A DNA stretch of 64,000 bases, taken from positions 1,798,001 through 1,862,000 of the forward strand of contig NZ_JAUSQX010000001.1 of NCBI RefSeq assembly GCF_030811535.1, in the 5' to 3' direction. Each line of letters starts with the position of its first letter. The first letter of the stretch is position 1. A model generated the notes under the pieces. It did no database searches and had not been told where the DNA came from. It saw only the letters and a program-made list of their open reading frames with translations. The DNA is from Trueperella bonasi (GTDB lineage Bacteria; Actinomycetota; Actinomycetes; Actinomycetales; Actinomycetaceae). Both the position numbers and the translations under genes were made by a program. Of the stretch, positions 8,858 through 17,521 are shown piece by piece.

Positions 8858-9201
8858 CGCTCACCACCAATAGTCCTGACCAAATGCAGGCCAAAGGCGG
8901 CGGCTACGATTCCCACAACGACGGTCAACACCGCGTAGGCGAGCCCGGTCAAAATAGAATCCGACATCAGCGACAGCGCGTCCACGGCAAACGCGCTGTA
9001 GGTGGTGAAGCCGCCGAGCACGCCGGTGCCAACGAACAGCCGTACCCGCCCCGCGGTTGTCGCCGCAATTATTCCCAACAGAAAAGCGCCCGCAATATTG
9101 ATCAGGAAAGTAACAGCCGGCGGATTATTTGATCCCGCAACCAACACGAAGCGCACGCTTGCACCGAGCGCACCACCAAGCGCCACCAGTAAACCATTCA
9201 T
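8854..9201 (-). CDS. crcB: Fluoride channel subunit CrcB/FluC, second paralogue
   Basis: A 115-residue, four-helix Fluc subunit with GGALGASVRFVL at the N-terminus and GGFTTYSAFAVDAL in helix three. It is the first gene of the two-gene crcB operon and overlaps its partner by four bases. The start ATG at 9201 is preferred over 9231 because a TAGGCT -10 box lies seven bases upstream and no ribosome site is present. Heterodimer formation with the neighbouring subunit is expected from the family. Confidence 0.95.
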   Translation of the reverse strand: MNGLLVALGGALGASVRFVLVAGSNNPPAVTFLINIAGAFLLGIIAATTAGRVRLFVGTGVLGGFTTYSAFAVDALSLMSDSILTGLAYAVLTVVVGIVAAAFGLHLVRTIGGER

Positions 9202-9208
9202 ACACTCA

Positions 9209-9214
9209 AGCCTA
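9209..9214 (-). promoter_or_regulatory. -10 box, leaderless crcB operon
   Basis: TAGGCT on the minus strand stands seven bases before the ATG at 9201. It faces an identical hexamer for the divergent Nif3 gene within 50 bases. Confidence 0.5.
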
Positions 9215-9239
9215 ATCGCGCAAGCGCCCACAGCTCCGG

Positions 9240-9245
9240 TAGGCT
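9240..9245 (+). promoter_or_regulatory. -10 box, leaderless Nif3 gene
   Basis: TAGGCT is exactly six bases before the ATG at 9252, without a Shine-Dalgarno sequence. Confidence 0.5.
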
Positions 9246-9251
9246 TGGCCT

Positions 9252-10049
9252 ATGAGCACTGTTGCCGACGTCGTCCGCGTTTTGAATGAACATTTTCCGC
9301 CTTCCCTTGCCGAGGATTGGGACCGGGTAGGGCTCGTGGCCGGTGATCCAGCCGATGAGGTTACCAAGGTTGGTTTCGCGGTTGATCCATGCGAAGCGGT
9401 GGTCGATGAAGCGCTTGAGCGCGGTGCACAGATGCTCATTACACACCATCCGTTATATTTACGCGGCACGTCCACCGTTGCTGCGGACACACCTAAAGGC
9501 GCGTGGATCCACAAGCTCATTCGCGGGGGAGTAGCGCTCTTCGCAGCTCACACCAACGCCGATTCGGCAGCCAACGGTTCGGCAGTGGCACTTGCTGAAT
9601 TGCTCGGCCTCACCAACACCCGTCCGATCGCGCCGAACGACGACGATCCTAGGCTTGGTCTTGGCCGCGTCGGTGAACTTGAATTCACGATGACGGTGCG
9701 CGAGGTCGCCGAACGTTTGAAGGCTATGCTTCCCGAAACGCCGGCCGGCATCACGATCGGGGGAGACCCCAACAAAATAGTCAAAACCGTTGCCGTCTCA
9801 CCGGGATCCGGCGATTCTTTCCTCGCCGCCGCAAATGCGTCGGGTGCAGACGTCTATATCACGGCAGACCTGCGCCACCACCCGGCAACCGACCACCTGT
9901 GGGCGGGCGGCTGCGCGCTCATCGGCGCAACGCATTTTGCGTCTGAGTGGCCGGTACTGCCAAAGCTGCGCGACGCCGTCGCCGGTGACCTCGGCCTTGA
10001 AACTTATATTTCCACGGTCATTACCGATCCGTGGGTCGAACGAATTTAG
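9252..10049 (+). CDS. Nif3-like dinuclear metal centre protein
   Basis: A 265-residue cytosolic protein of the Nif3/YbgI family (also annotated GTP cyclohydrolase I type 2). The metal-binding motifs are visible: LITHHPLYLRG near residues 60-70, AAHTNAD near 98-104, and the C-terminal GATHFASEWPVLPKL. Family members form toroidal hexamers with two metals per subunit; the reaction in vivo is not settled. It is followed after 13 bases by the CT398-type coiled-coil protein, the same pairing known in other Actinobacteria. Confidence 0.93.
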   Translation: MSTVADVVRVLNEHFPPSLAEDWDRVGLVAGDPADEVTKVGFAVDPCEAVVDEALERGAQMLITHHPLYLRGTSTVAADTPKGAWIHKLIRGGVALFAAHTNADSAANGSAVALAELLGLTNTRPIAPNDDDPRLGLGRVGELEFTMTVREVAERLKAMLPETPAGITIGGDPNKIVKTVAVSPGSGDSFLAAANASGADVYITADLRHHPATDHLWAGGCALIGATHFASEWPVLPKLRDAVAGDLGLETYISTVITDPWVERI

Positions 10050-10062
10050 GGGGGGGGACCAA

Positions 10063-10797
10063 ATGGCACGCGCACCTCGTGAGGATCAACTGCAACTGCT
10101 CGATGTTGCCGAATTTGACGCCCAGCTTGCCCGTCTGCGCGCGGACAACGAACAGCATCCGCTGCGGGCCGAAGTGGGCGAATACATGAATTTGGTTGCC
10201 GCCAAAGCCTTCGAGCTTACGAACGCCAAAACCGCGCTCGAAAAAGCCAATAAAGCATTGGAGGAAACCTCCGAACGGGCCGATGAGATTTCGCAGACTA
10301 TTAAGGAAAAGCAGACACGGCTCAACGCTGGCACAGGCATGGACTCGCGTGAACTGATGACCCTGCAAAGTGAAATTGAAACGAACCAGCAAATGCTGGA
10401 CGGCGTTTTTGAAGAAGAATTCGAGAACCTTGAAGAGGTCGAACGCTGGGAAGAAGAAGTGGCCGGCCTTGAGGCAGAGCAAAAGCTCCTCAACGAGAAA
10501 ATTGTAACCGGACGCTCGGATCTCGAGGCAGCGATCGAGGAGATCGAGCGCGAAGCCGGCGATATTCGTGCCCAGCGCGACGCGCTTTATGAGCCGCTCG
10601 CGCCAACGCTCAAGAAGGAATACGAGCGTGCTCTCGGGCGCGGCGGCCTTTCCGTCATCGCACTCCACCGGAACGGTGAAACGTCCGGAGGCGTCCAGCT
10701 TTCACCCATCGAGGTGAACTACATCAAGAACGCCGATCCCGAAGAGATCCACATTTCCGACGACTACCAGTGCATCGTTGTACTCCTCGATGCCTGA
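10063..10797 (+). CDS. CT398-type coiled-coil protein lacking its zinc-ribbon cysteines
   Basis: A 244-residue, highly charged protein. After LLDVAEFDAQLARL it forms a long coiled coil to about residue 195. The C-terminal region (GGVQLSPIEVNYIKNADPEE...YQCIVVLLDA) aligns by eye with the C4 zinc ribbon of this family (CGGC...CEECGRIL), but only one cysteine remains, so zinc binding is probably lost. The start is ATG 10063 with a G-run as ribosome site; a longer upstream reading overlaps Nif3 and is not credible. It forms an operon with the Nif3 gene. Homologues are implicated in flagellar chaperoning in other phyla, but the actinobacterial role is unknown. Confidence 0.85.
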   Translation: MARAPREDQLQLLDVAEFDAQLARLRADNEQHPLRAEVGEYMNLVAAKAFELTNAKTALEKANKALEETSERADEISQTIKEKQTRLNAGTGMDSRELMTLQSEIETNQQMLDGVFEEEFENLEEVERWEEEVAGLEAEQKLLNEKIVTGRSDLEAAIEEIEREAGDIRAQRDALYEPLAPTLKKEYERALGRGGLSVIALHRNGETSGGVQLSPIEVNYIKNADPEEIHISDDYQCIVVLLDA

Positions 10798-10836
10798 GTT
10801 CTGTCGGATCTGTGCACGGCAAGCTCTCGGAGCGCT

Positions 10837-11613
10837 TTAGCCAAGATCTTCCACGAGTGTCAGCCGCGCCGGTTTGCGCCCCTCACTCGGATCGAGTTCG
10901 ACGCCGGTAACCTCACCGGAGTCGATCAGCACTTCCGCGAATTCCAGCAGTTCTCCGGCGTCGCGGGGCGGATTCGGCTCGCGCACAAGAGCGCCGGCAA
11001 GCAGACCGCGATAGTACTTGGCAGAGTGCGAAACCACGGAACGTTTTCCGGCCTTGATCCGCGCCGCGCCCACGGTCACGTGATCTGCCGACGACGCCGG
11101 CATCCACACCTGGTATTCCGAGGACCGGCAATCCACCACGAGCTCGTTCTCTCCGCCGGGAACGCCCTCCAGCTCCTTCTTCCAAGTGCTACCCACATTG
11201 CCGAGCCTCGGCAGTTTCGTGTTCATCGACAGCCGGTAGTTCGGAATCAGATCGGAAGGCCCCGTATACCCAAATACGCCCGAAAAAATCCGTACCGCCC
11301 GATCAGCCCTCGCCGCAGCCGCCTCATCAAGCTCACCAAAACGCGCCGCCTCAAACAGCACGCCGGTATAAACCTCAAAGGCCGGAGCACACGGTTGCTC
11401 ATAAAAATCAATCTGTGCGCGGATCTCCGGCTCAATCGACGTGCCCACCTTAAGAATCTTCAGCGCATCTGCGCTTGCCGAAACCTCTTGCAACTCGGCG
11501 ATAATTTGCTCGCGCAAGCCGCTATGCTCCGAACCGGTAAGCGAGGCGAGGTCGAGCTCGGGCCCGGATTCCGGCGTCGTTTTCCCTGCCGAAGGCGGCA
11601 ACAAAATGAGCAT
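10837..11613 (-). CDS. yaaA: Peroxide stress protein YaaA
   Basis: A 258-residue YaaA/DUF328 protein. It begins MLILLPPSAGKT and carries PSDLIPNYRLSMNTKLP and the central YTGVLFEA segment typical of the family. YaaA lowers free iron and limits Fenton damage during peroxide stress in E. coli. The start is ATG 11613, with AAAGGA six bases upstream; longer readings overlap the rnpB gene. It is divergent from rnpB, with both promoters packed within about 45 bases. Confidence 0.92.
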   Translation of the reverse strand: MLILLPPSAGKTTPESGPELDLASLTGSEHSGLREQIIAELQEVSASADALKILKVGTSIEPEIRAQIDFYEQPCAPAFEVYTGVLFEAARFGELDEAAAARADRAVRIFSGVFGYTGPSDLIPNYRLSMNTKLPRLGNVGSTWKKELEGVPGGENELVVDCRSSEYQVWMPASSADHVTVGAARIKAGKRSVVSHSAKYYRGLLAGALVREPNPPRDAGELLEFAEVLIDSGEVTGVELDPSEGRKPARLTLVEDLG

Positions 11614-11622
11614 AAATATCCT

Positions 11623-11652
11623 TTCACGAGGCTGGGCGGGTGCAGGTACAAT
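11623..11652 (+). promoter_or_regulatory. rnpB promoter
   Basis: TACAAT (11647-11652) is a good -10 box seven bases before the inferred RNA 5' end. A weak TTCACG -35 lies 18 bases upstream. Confidence 0.55.
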
Positions 11653-11659
11653 CGTATCT

Positions 11660-11999
11660 TGCAGTTGGCCGGGCGGCCGCGTGGCAGCACGAGGAACGTC
11701 CGGGCTCCACAGGGAAACGGTGGTGGGTAACGCCCACTCGGAGTGATCCGCAGGCCAGTGCCACAGAAAGCAAACCGCCGGCACATGCCGGTAAGGGTGA
11801 AAGGGTGAGGTAAGAGCTCACCGCGGGCCAGGTGACTGGGCCGGCACGGTAAACCCCACCGGGAGCAAAACCGAGCAGCGCGCCAAGAGATCCCGCTCGC
11901 GCGCGGGTTGGTTGCTTGAGCCCACCGGTAACGATGGGCCTAGATGGATGGTCGCCACCGCGTTTGCGGCACAGAACCCGGCGTATAGGCCAACTGCAC
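11660..11999 (+). ncRNA. rnpB: RNase P RNA, bacterial type A
   Basis: The catalytic RNA that removes tRNA 5' leaders. Helix P1 pairs TGCAGTTGGCC at the 5' end with GGCCAACTGCA (11989-11999). The universally conserved blocks are all present: GAGGAACGTCCGGGCTCC, then CAGTGCCACAGAAA, AGGGTGAAAGGGTGAGGTAAGAGC, GGTAAACCCC, and the 3' ACAGAACCCGGCGTATAGGC (the third is quoted in part as GGGTGAGGTAAGAGC). The order is canonical. Ends are set from P1 and may be off by a few bases. All protein readings across this region are artefacts. Confidence 0.95.
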
Positions 12000-12000
12000 C

Positions 12001-12033
12001 GGCCCGCTTGGCACACTTGCCAGGCGGGCCTTT
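12001..12033 (+). terminator. rnpB terminator
   Basis: GGCCCGC (12001-12007) and GCGGGCC (12024-12030) form the base of a hairpin extended by TGGCA/TGCCA, followed by TTT. It starts immediately after the RNase P RNA. Confidence 0.8.
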
Positions 12034-12124
12034 CGATTCGCCCAGACGCGAGGAGTTTTGGTCAAACACGAGGGTTATTTCCCCTCGCACATGGGTAAAG
12101 GTCCTCGCGTTTGGCTTATGGGGC

Positions 12125-12892
12125 CTAGGCCAGCATCTGCTTGGCATACAGCGCCGAGCCCACGATCCCCGCCGAATTGAGCAGATCTGCTGGCACGATC
12201 GGCGCATTCGTATCAATCAACGGCAAGAATTTCTTGTGCTTCTTCGACACCCCGCCGCCCACAATGAATAGATCGGGGGAGAACAGCATGTCGATGTGGC
12301 TAAACACCTTTTGCAGCCGCTGCGCCCACTCTTCAAAGCTCAGTCCCTCGCGTTCAAATACCGACGACGCCGCAAAATGCTCGGCTTCCATACCGTTATC
12401 CAACAGCAGGTGGCCGAGCTCAGAATTCGGAACAAGTACGCCATCGGATACGAGGGCCGAGCCAATCCCCGTGCCCAGCGTCAGCATAATGATCGTGCCC
12501 TTTTGCCCATTCGCAGCGCCGTAATACACTTCGGCATAACCGGCGGCGTCGGCGTCGTTCATCACGGTTACCGGGCGTTTGAGCTGCCGCGAAATGATGC
12601 GCGCCGGGAACTGGCCCTCCCACTCTTTGGATAGGTTCGCCATGAACGGCACCTGCCCGCGCACAATCGGCGCCGGGAACGACACGCCCACCGGCACCTC
12701 TTCGGGAAGATCGAAATGGTCAACGATCTTCCGAATGATCTTCGCAATCTCTTTTGGCTCCGCGTCTTCCGGGGTTGGCACGCGATAGCGCTCGTCAAGG
12801 AATTGCCCAGTCTTGAGATCAACCGGTGCGCCCTTGATGCCAGAGCCACCGACGTCCACTCCGATCGCCACTTTGCGATATTTCTTTTTCAC
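12125..12892 (-). CDS. ppgK: Polyphosphate glucokinase
   Basis: A 255-residue ROK-fold kinase that phosphorylates glucose from polyphosphate or ATP. The phosphate-binding motif [15 protein letters not shown] is at the N-terminus, the catalytic aspartate lies in VMNDADAAG, and [10 protein letters not shown] and ELGHLLL follow. A basic N-terminus (MKKKYRK) and a lysine-rich stretch near residue 222 (SKKHKKF) are typical of the polyphosphate-using branch. The start is GTG at 12892. It shares direction with map upstream, 27 bases away. Together with the PPi-dependent phosphofructokinase it suggests glycolysis driven by phosphate anhydrides. Confidence 0.95.
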   Translation of the reverse strand: MKKKYRKVAIGVDVGGSGIKGAPVDLKTGQFLDERYRVPTPEDAEPKEIAKIIRKIVDHFDLPEEVPVGVSFPAPIVRGQVPFMANLSKEWEGQFPARIISRQLKRPVTVMNDADAAGYAEVYYGAANGQKGTIIMLTLGTGIGSALVSDGVLVPNSELGHLLLDNGMEAEHFAASSVFEREGLSFEEWAQRLQKVFSHIDMLFSPDLFIVGGGVSKKHKKFLPLIDTNAPIVPADLLNSAGIVGSALYAKQMLA

Positions 12893-12919
12893 TGTGCCTG
12901 CCTTTTCACTGTGCCACCT

Positions 12920-13828
12920 TTAGCTTTGCGGGATTGCCGGCGTCGTCTGCCCCTTGGAGGGAAGCGTAAGGATCTCCGCGCCGTCGTCGGTCACGACGAT
13001 CGTATGCTCAAATTGCGCTGTGCGGCCGCGATCCTTGGTGAGCACGGTCCAATCGTCGTCCCACTGCCACCAATCGATCTCGCCGAGCGTAAGCATAGGC
13101 TCAATCGTGAACACCATGCCCGGCTCGATCAGCTCGTTATATCGTGGCGCCGCATCAAAATGCGGGATGATCAGCCCCGAATGGAATGCTTCGCCCACTC
13201 CGTGCCCGGTGAAATCCTCAACCACGCCATAGTTGAAACGCTTGGCATAGCTTTCAATTACCCGGCCGATCACGTTGATTTCCCGACCCGGTTTTACCGC
13301 TTTAATGCCGCGCATCATCGCGGTATAGGTGCGTTCACACAGGAGTTTCGATTCCTCATCGACTTCGCCCACGTAGAACATTGCATTGGTGTCGCCGTGC
13401 ACGCCGTCGATATAGGCCGTGACGTCGATGTTCACGATATCGCCCTCTTCGAGCGGCCGGTCGTCCGGAATCCCGTGGCAAATCACCTCGTTAATCGACG
13501 TGCAAATAGATTTCGGAAAGCCCATATAACCAAGGCACGAGGGGTAGGCCCCTTGAGCCACAATGTAGTCGTGGGCGATCCGGTCCAGTTCGTCAGTGGT
13601 GATTCCAGGTTTGATGGCCGCCCCCGCGAGGTAGAGCGCATCGGCCGCGATTGTTCCCGCTCGGCGAATTTTCTCGATAGTTTCCGGAGACTTCACCTCG
13701 GAAGCGGTCACCACCTCGGGCCCGTCGTGAAACATGTATTCCGGGCGTTCGATGTGATCCGGAACGGCCAACCTGGGCGAAACTGTGCCTTGCTGTAAAT
13801 TTCCGAGTGGAGCGCGATCTGCTTGCAT
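12920..13828 (-). CDS. map: Methionine aminopeptidase, type I
   Basis: A 302-residue type I enzyme that removes initiator methionine. The metal ligands lie in [16 protein letters not shown] (two aspartates), [10 protein letters not shown] (histidine), FTIEPM (glutamate) and AQFEHTIVV (glutamate). The ~40-residue N-terminal extension ([18 protein letters not shown]) resembles that of actinobacterial MapB and could bind SH3-like partners. The ATG at 13828 is preferred: a TAAGCT -10 box sits seven bases upstream and there is no Shine-Dalgarno, which makes the longer reading from 13960 unlikely. Confidence 0.96.
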   Translation of the reverse strand: MQADRAPLGNLQQGTVSPRLAVPDHIERPEYMFHDGPEVVTASEVKSPETIEKIRRAGTIAADALYLAGAAIKPGITTDELDRIAHDYIVAQGAYPSCLGYMGFPKSICTSINEVICHGIPDDRPLEEGDIVNIDVTAYIDGVHGDTNAMFYVGEVDEESKLLCERTYTAMMRGIKAVKPGREINVIGRVIESYAKRFNYGVVEDFTGHGVGEAFHSGLIIPHFDAAPRYNELIEPGMVFTIEPMLTLGEIDWWQWDDDWTVLTKDRGRTAQFEHTIVVTDDGAEILTLPSKGQTTPAIPQS

Positions 13829-13835
13829 AGCGATA

Positions 13836-13841
13836 AGCTTA
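13836..13841 (-). promoter_or_regulatory. -10 box, leaderless map
   Basis: TAAGCT on the minus strand lies seven bases before the map start codon. Confidence 0.5.
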
Positions 13842-13908
13842 GCAAGAGTGCTCCTGCCGTCTAGTAGCGGTCGAGCAGGGCGGGCCACGGCTGCAGAAGA
13901 AGGAAGAA

Positions 13909-14172
13909 ATGTATTGGTACAACATGAAAACGGGCGAGGTGGCCGAATCCAGTGAGCCACCTTTCGATGCCTCGGTAAGAATGGGCCCCTACACCAGCGA
14001 ACTTGCGGCGAAAAATGCGTATCTGGCGGCTGCCGTTCGCAACGTGGAAGCTGATATCGAGGAAGAGGAATGGCAGGCTGCCCAAGAAGACGATTTCGAT
14101 CGCGAGCAACGCGAATGGGAAGAAGCCTGGAATAACGACGACTGGGATGATCAATCCCCGAGCAAGGAGTAA
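13909..14172 (+). CDS. Small acidic protein with WYN...GPY motif
   Basis: An 87-residue soluble protein. The N-terminal half ([11 protein letters not shown] ... [14 protein letters not shown]) matches a short actinobacterial family usually annotated as hypothetical or SPOR-like. The C-terminal half is extremely rich in Glu, Asp and Trp. AAGGA precedes the ATG at the right distance. It overlaps nothing and ends two bases before the histidine phosphatase, so the two are likely co-transcribed. Function is unknown; the charged tail suggests a binding or regulatory role (inference). Confidence 0.8.
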   Translation: MYWYNMKTGEVAESSEPPFDASVRMGPYTSELAAKNAYLAAAVRNVEADIEEEEWQAAQEDDFDREQREWEEAWNNDDWDDQSPSKE

Positions 14173-14174
14173 CT

Positions 14175-14792
14175 GTGCGACTCGTTCTTGTCCGCCACGG
14201 GCAAACTTACAAAAACGCCTCCCACACCATCGATACGGTGCATCCCGGCGCGGTACTTACGGAAGAGGGCTGGACGCAAGCGAACGACGTCGTCGCCCAA
14301 CTACTCGAGTATGAGCCGGGAACCATCTGGGCCTCCAACCTCACGCGCACACAGCAAACCGCCACCCCGCTCGCCACGCGCCTCGGTTTGGACGTCAACG
14401 TTCACGAGGGTTTCCGCGAAATCGAGGCCGGCGATTTTGAGGGTTGTACGGAGGAAGAGGATTACCGCGCCTATTCTGAGGTAATTTTTGGTTGGGCGCG
14501 CGGCGAGATGGACGTCCCGATGCCCGGCACCGAAGTGACCGGAGCGAGCGTGCTTGAGCGTTTCGACGACGCCGTACGCGCAGCCGAGCAAGAAGGTGCC
14601 AGTTGCGCGGTGGTTTTTGCGCACGGTGCGGTGATCTCGTATTGGGTTGGCATGCGTGGAGGAGTGATGGTGGACAAAGCGGACTTCGTGCCACTGGTCA
14701 ACACGGGCGTCGTCGTGTTCGACGGCTCGCTAGACGAGGGTTACCAGCTCAAATCCTGGATGCATATCGAGTTCGATCCTGATGATGGTTAA
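14175..14792 (+). CDS. Histidine phosphatase family protein (phosphoglycerate mutase-like)
   Basis: A 205-residue cytosolic phosphatase. The catalytic RHG motif is [10 protein letters not shown] at residues 4-13, and the second catalytic histidine lies in [12 protein letters not shown]. The family includes cofactor-dependent phosphoglycerate mutases and broad phosphatases; the short length favours a phosphatase. The GTG start at 14175 follows AAGGAG by five bases. It sits directly behind the small acidic gene. Confidence 0.92.
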   Translation: MRLVLVRHGQTYKNASHTIDTVHPGAVLTEEGWTQANDVVAQLLEYEPGTIWASNLTRTQQTATPLATRLGLDVNVHEGFREIEAGDFEGCTEEEDYRAYSEVIFGWARGEMDVPMPGTEVTGASVLERFDDAVRAAEQEGASCAVVFAHGAVISYWVGMRGGVMVDKADFVPLVNTGVVVFDGSLDEGYQLKSWMHIEFDPDDG

Positions 14793-14817
14793 GACCAAAG
14801 CACATAATTAACTATAT

Positions 14818-14850
14818 TTGAGTGTAAATCCTCAATATTCCTGTTACATT
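14818..14850 (+). promoter_or_regulatory. Operator-like inverted repeat and -10 box of the kinase operon
   Basis: TTGAG-N8-CTCAA (14818-14835) is an inverted repeat just upstream of a TACATT -10 candidate (14845-14850). The operon encodes its own DeoR-family regulator, so this is a plausible binding site. Confidence 0.35.
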
Positions 14851-14887
14851 TGTTAATACCCGCCTTGGGTGTCCAATTCAATGAGGA

Positions 14888-16465
14888 ATGAGGAAAATGA
14901 CCACTTTAAATCACGACGGTCCGCTCGTCATCGCGCTGGACTCATCTACGACGTCAACGAAGGCAATTGTCGTTGACACTTCTGGCAATATCGGCCACAT
15001 TGCAAAACGCAACATTCAACTCCATACCCCGGCGATGGACTTTTATGAGCACACGCCTGAAGCGTGGTGGGAAACATCTCGAGACACGATTTCGGAGGTC
15101 ATCTCCAAACTTAGCTCCCAAGAACGTAAACGAATTGCTGCCTTTGGACTAACGCACCAGCGAGAGACCTTTGCACCCTTTGATGAAAACGGTAAATCGA
15201 TCCGCAATGGAATTCTCTGGCTGGATTCCCGCGCTGCTGACCAAATCTCAAAATATGGAAACGCCCATGTGCACGAACTTTCTGGCAAACCCGCAGGCGT
15301 CACGCCGGGTATCTACAAGATGGCTTGGGTGAAAGAAAACGAGCCCGAATCATTTGAAAAGGCACACAAGATCGTCGATGTTCTTGCGTATATTACATAC
15401 AATCTCACCGGTCGTTGGGCATCCTCCGAAGCAGCTGCAGATTCGCTCGGCTTACTCAACATTACCGAACGCGATTACGCAGATGAGCTTCTCGAGATCG
15501 CAGGCGTGCGTAGAGAACAGATGGCAGATCTTGTACCACCCACCGAAGAGATCGCACCACTCAAAGACGAACTTGCCGACGAATGGGGCCTCAAGAGGGG
15601 AATTCCGATCGTTGCAGGCTTGGGCGATGGGCAAGCTGCAGGTATTGGTGCCGCAGCCGTCACCCCTGAAATCGGTTACTTGAACCTCGGCACAGCAGTC
15701 AATGCCGGAGTCGAATCACCACATTACAAATTCGACCCCGTTTTCCGAACCCACGTTTCCGGAATTCCCGGAAACTATGTGTACGAGGTTTTACAATCTT
15801 CAGGATCTTACCTAGCCGGATGGTTCCGTGAATCACTCGGTGATCCGAAGCTTTTAGGCGAACCAGATCCAGCCCTTGAACACGATGCTGCGCAGATTCC
15901 GCCCGGTTCAGAGGGTCTAATCACACTGCCGTATTGGAACGCTGTTCAATCCCCACACTGGGATGCTTTGGCGCGCGGCGCAGTCGTTGGGTGGCGCGGG
16001 ACTCACTCCCGAGCTCACATGTACCGTTCGATTCTAGAATCCATCGGTTTTGAAATGAGGCACAACCTCGACTCACTCGAAGCTGGAACTGGTGTAAAAC
16101 TCCAAGGGCTACGTGGAATGGGTGGTGGAACCCGTTCACCGCTATGGCGCCAAATTATGGCAGATGCAACTGGTCTTCCGATAACCATCGCGCTACAAGA
16201 CGAGGTCTCCGCCTTGGGTGCCGCAGTCTTGGCTATGGCACACACAGGTGCCTTCGGATCCAACGACGTCGCCACCGCAGCAAACGAGATGGCACAACTG
16301 GGTGAAACCATCGAGCCCAATATGGAACTTCACGAACAGTACCGAGAGGTTGCCGCGATACAGTGCAAACTCTATCCGCAGCTCAAAGAGATATTCGGGG
16401 AACTACACGAGCTCAGTTCACGTTATCCCTCGACCCGTCCACAATCACCCAAGGAAGAAGTGTGA
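14888..16465 (+). CDS. FGGY-family carbohydrate kinase
   Basis: A 525-residue sugar/polyol kinase. The N-terminal ATPase motif is IALDSSTTSTKAIVVD, followed by GLTHQRETFAPFDENG with the substrate-side glutamine/arginine pair. The second domain has VAGLGDGQAAGIGAAA with the catalytic aspartate and GMGGGTRSPLWRQIMAD, which is xylulokinase-like. The C-terminus is extended and polar. It starts a three-gene cassette with a G3P-dehydrogenase-like enzyme and a DeoR regulator, which suggests phosphorylation of glycerol or another small polyol before oxidation. The start may be ATG 14888 or ATG 14897. No transporter accompanies it. Confidence 0.88.
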   Translation: MRKMTTLNHDGPLVIALDSSTTSTKAIVVDTSGNIGHIAKRNIQLHTPAMDFYEHTPEAWWETSRDTISEVISKLSSQERKRIAAFGLTHQRETFAPFDENGKSIRNGILWLDSRAADQISKYGNAHVHELSGKPAGVTPGIYKMAWVKENEPESFEKAHKIVDVLAYITYNLTGRWASSEAAADSLGLLNITERDYADELLEIAGVRREQMADLVPPTEEIAPLKDELADEWGLKRGIPIVAGLGDGQAAGIGAAAVTPEIGYLNLGTAVNAGVESPHYKFDPVFRTHVSGIPGNYVYEVLQSSGSYLAGWFRESLGDPKLLGEPDPALEHDAAQIPPGSEGLITLPYWNAVQSPHWDALARGAVVGWRGTHSRAHMYRSILESIGFEMRHNLDSLEAGTGVKLQGLRGMGGGTRSPLWRQIMADATGLPITIALQDEVSALGAAVLAMAHTGAFGSNDVATAANEMAQLGETIEPNMELHEQYREVAAIQCKLYPQLKEIFGELHELSSRYPSTRPQSPKEEV

Positions 16466-16472
16466 TCTTAAG

Positions 16473-17513
16473 ATGACGAAAGTAACCGTACTCGGAGCCG
16501 GAGCTATGGGGTCCGCGATTTGTAATCCGCTCGTCAAAGCGGGCTGGGATGTGCACTTATGGGGCACATGGCTCGACGACCACCTTATTGACGCGATCGA
16601 TGCTGGCGAGCCACATCCGCGCACAGGTGCGATCATCTCCCCGCAGGTGACCACGTATCGTAGCGCTGATCTTGAAAAGGCACTCGAAGGTGCACACGTG
16701 GTGATTCTCGCGGTCGCATCCGTGGGCGTACCCAAGATAACCGAAATGGCGCTCAATGGTATGTCTGCGGCAGAGTCTGTGTGGTTAACTTCGAAGGGGT
16801 TCAATCCTGATTCCGAAGGTACGATCGAACTTTTGCCCACCACGCTGCGCAGGATTGCTAGCAACGCAGGTAAGTCATTGCCGCACATCGTCGCGGTGGC
16901 TGGTCCTGTTAAGGCAAACGAATGCGCAAATGGCGAGCCAACGGCCACCATTTTCGGGTGTCGAGATCTTTCCGTGGCGCAAAAGTACGCCCAGCAGGCC
17001 TCAACCGAGCACTACCGAATTGAAGTAACCGACGATGAAGCGGGTGTCGAAATCTGTGCACCAATGAAAAACGTATACGCAATATCGCTAGGTATTGCTG
17101 ACGGTTTGGAAGAAGCATCAGGAAATCCGCACCACAACCTCAAGGCTGCAACGTTTACCCAAGCGGTTAAAGAAATGTCCGTGCTCGGGCAGGCAATGGG
17201 TGCCAAACCCGAAACTGCCTTCGGACTCGCGGGCGTTGGCGACCTTGAAGTAACCGGGCTATCTGGCCGCAATAAGGTGTACGGGTTGCGCCTTGGACGA
17301 GGTGAAGCGCCAGATGATGCGCTTGCAGAAATGGAGCGAATGGAACAAACTGTTGAAGGTGTTCCTGCTGCACGTTACGCAAAGGAGCTGGTGAAGCAAC
17401 TCGAAATCACCGAGGAACAGGTACCACTGTTTTTTGCTATCGATAGAATCCTTGCAGGTGGGATAGAAGATGTGAAGGAAGAAATAGCTCAAGCTGTTCT
17501 TCCGCGACCTTAG
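16473..17513 (+). CDS. NAD(P)-dependent glycerol-3-phosphate dehydrogenase-like enzyme
   Basis: A 346-residue GpsA-family protein. A Rossmann fold begins VTVLGAGAMGSAI; the catalytic lysine is expected in MKNVYAISLGIADGLEE, and FGLAGVGDLEVTGLSGRN with the downstream RLGRG is the typical C-terminal site. It differs from classical GpsA in having GPVKANE where most have GPSFAxE. It lies eight bases behind the kinase and eight before the DeoR gene, so it is probably catabolic: oxidising the phosphorylated product of the kinase. Whether a separate biosynthetic GpsA exists cannot be seen here. A longer upstream reading overlaps the kinase and is rejected. Confidence 0.85.
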   Translation: MTKVTVLGAGAMGSAICNPLVKAGWDVHLWGTWLDDHLIDAIDAGEPHPRTGAIISPQVTTYRSADLEKALEGAHVVILAVASVGVPKITEMALNGMSAAESVWLTSKGFNPDSEGTIELLPTTLRRIASNAGKSLPHIVAVAGPVKANECANGEPTATIFGCRDLSVAQKYAQQASTEHYRIEVTDDEAGVEICAPMKNVYAISLGIADGLEEASGNPHHNLKAATFTQAVKEMSVLGQAMGAKPETAFGLAGVGDLEVTGLSGRNKVYGLRLGRGEAPDDALAEMERMEQTVEGVPAARYAKELVKQLEITEEQVPLFFAIDRILAGGIEDVKEEIAQAVLPRP

Positions 17514-17521
17514 GAGGCACA

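Noticed and set aside
8854-9251. Fluoride riboswitch before the crcB pair
   Set aside because: Only 50 bases separate the operon from the divergent Nif3 gene, and the start looks leaderless.
11624-12271. Several overlapping readings on both strands between yaaA and ppgK
   Set aside because: The region is the RNase P RNA gene and its terminator; the readings are by-products of its GC-rich sequence.
12716-13798. A 360-residue reading opposite map
   Set aside because: It is antisense to a complete methionine aminopeptidase and shows no domain motifs.
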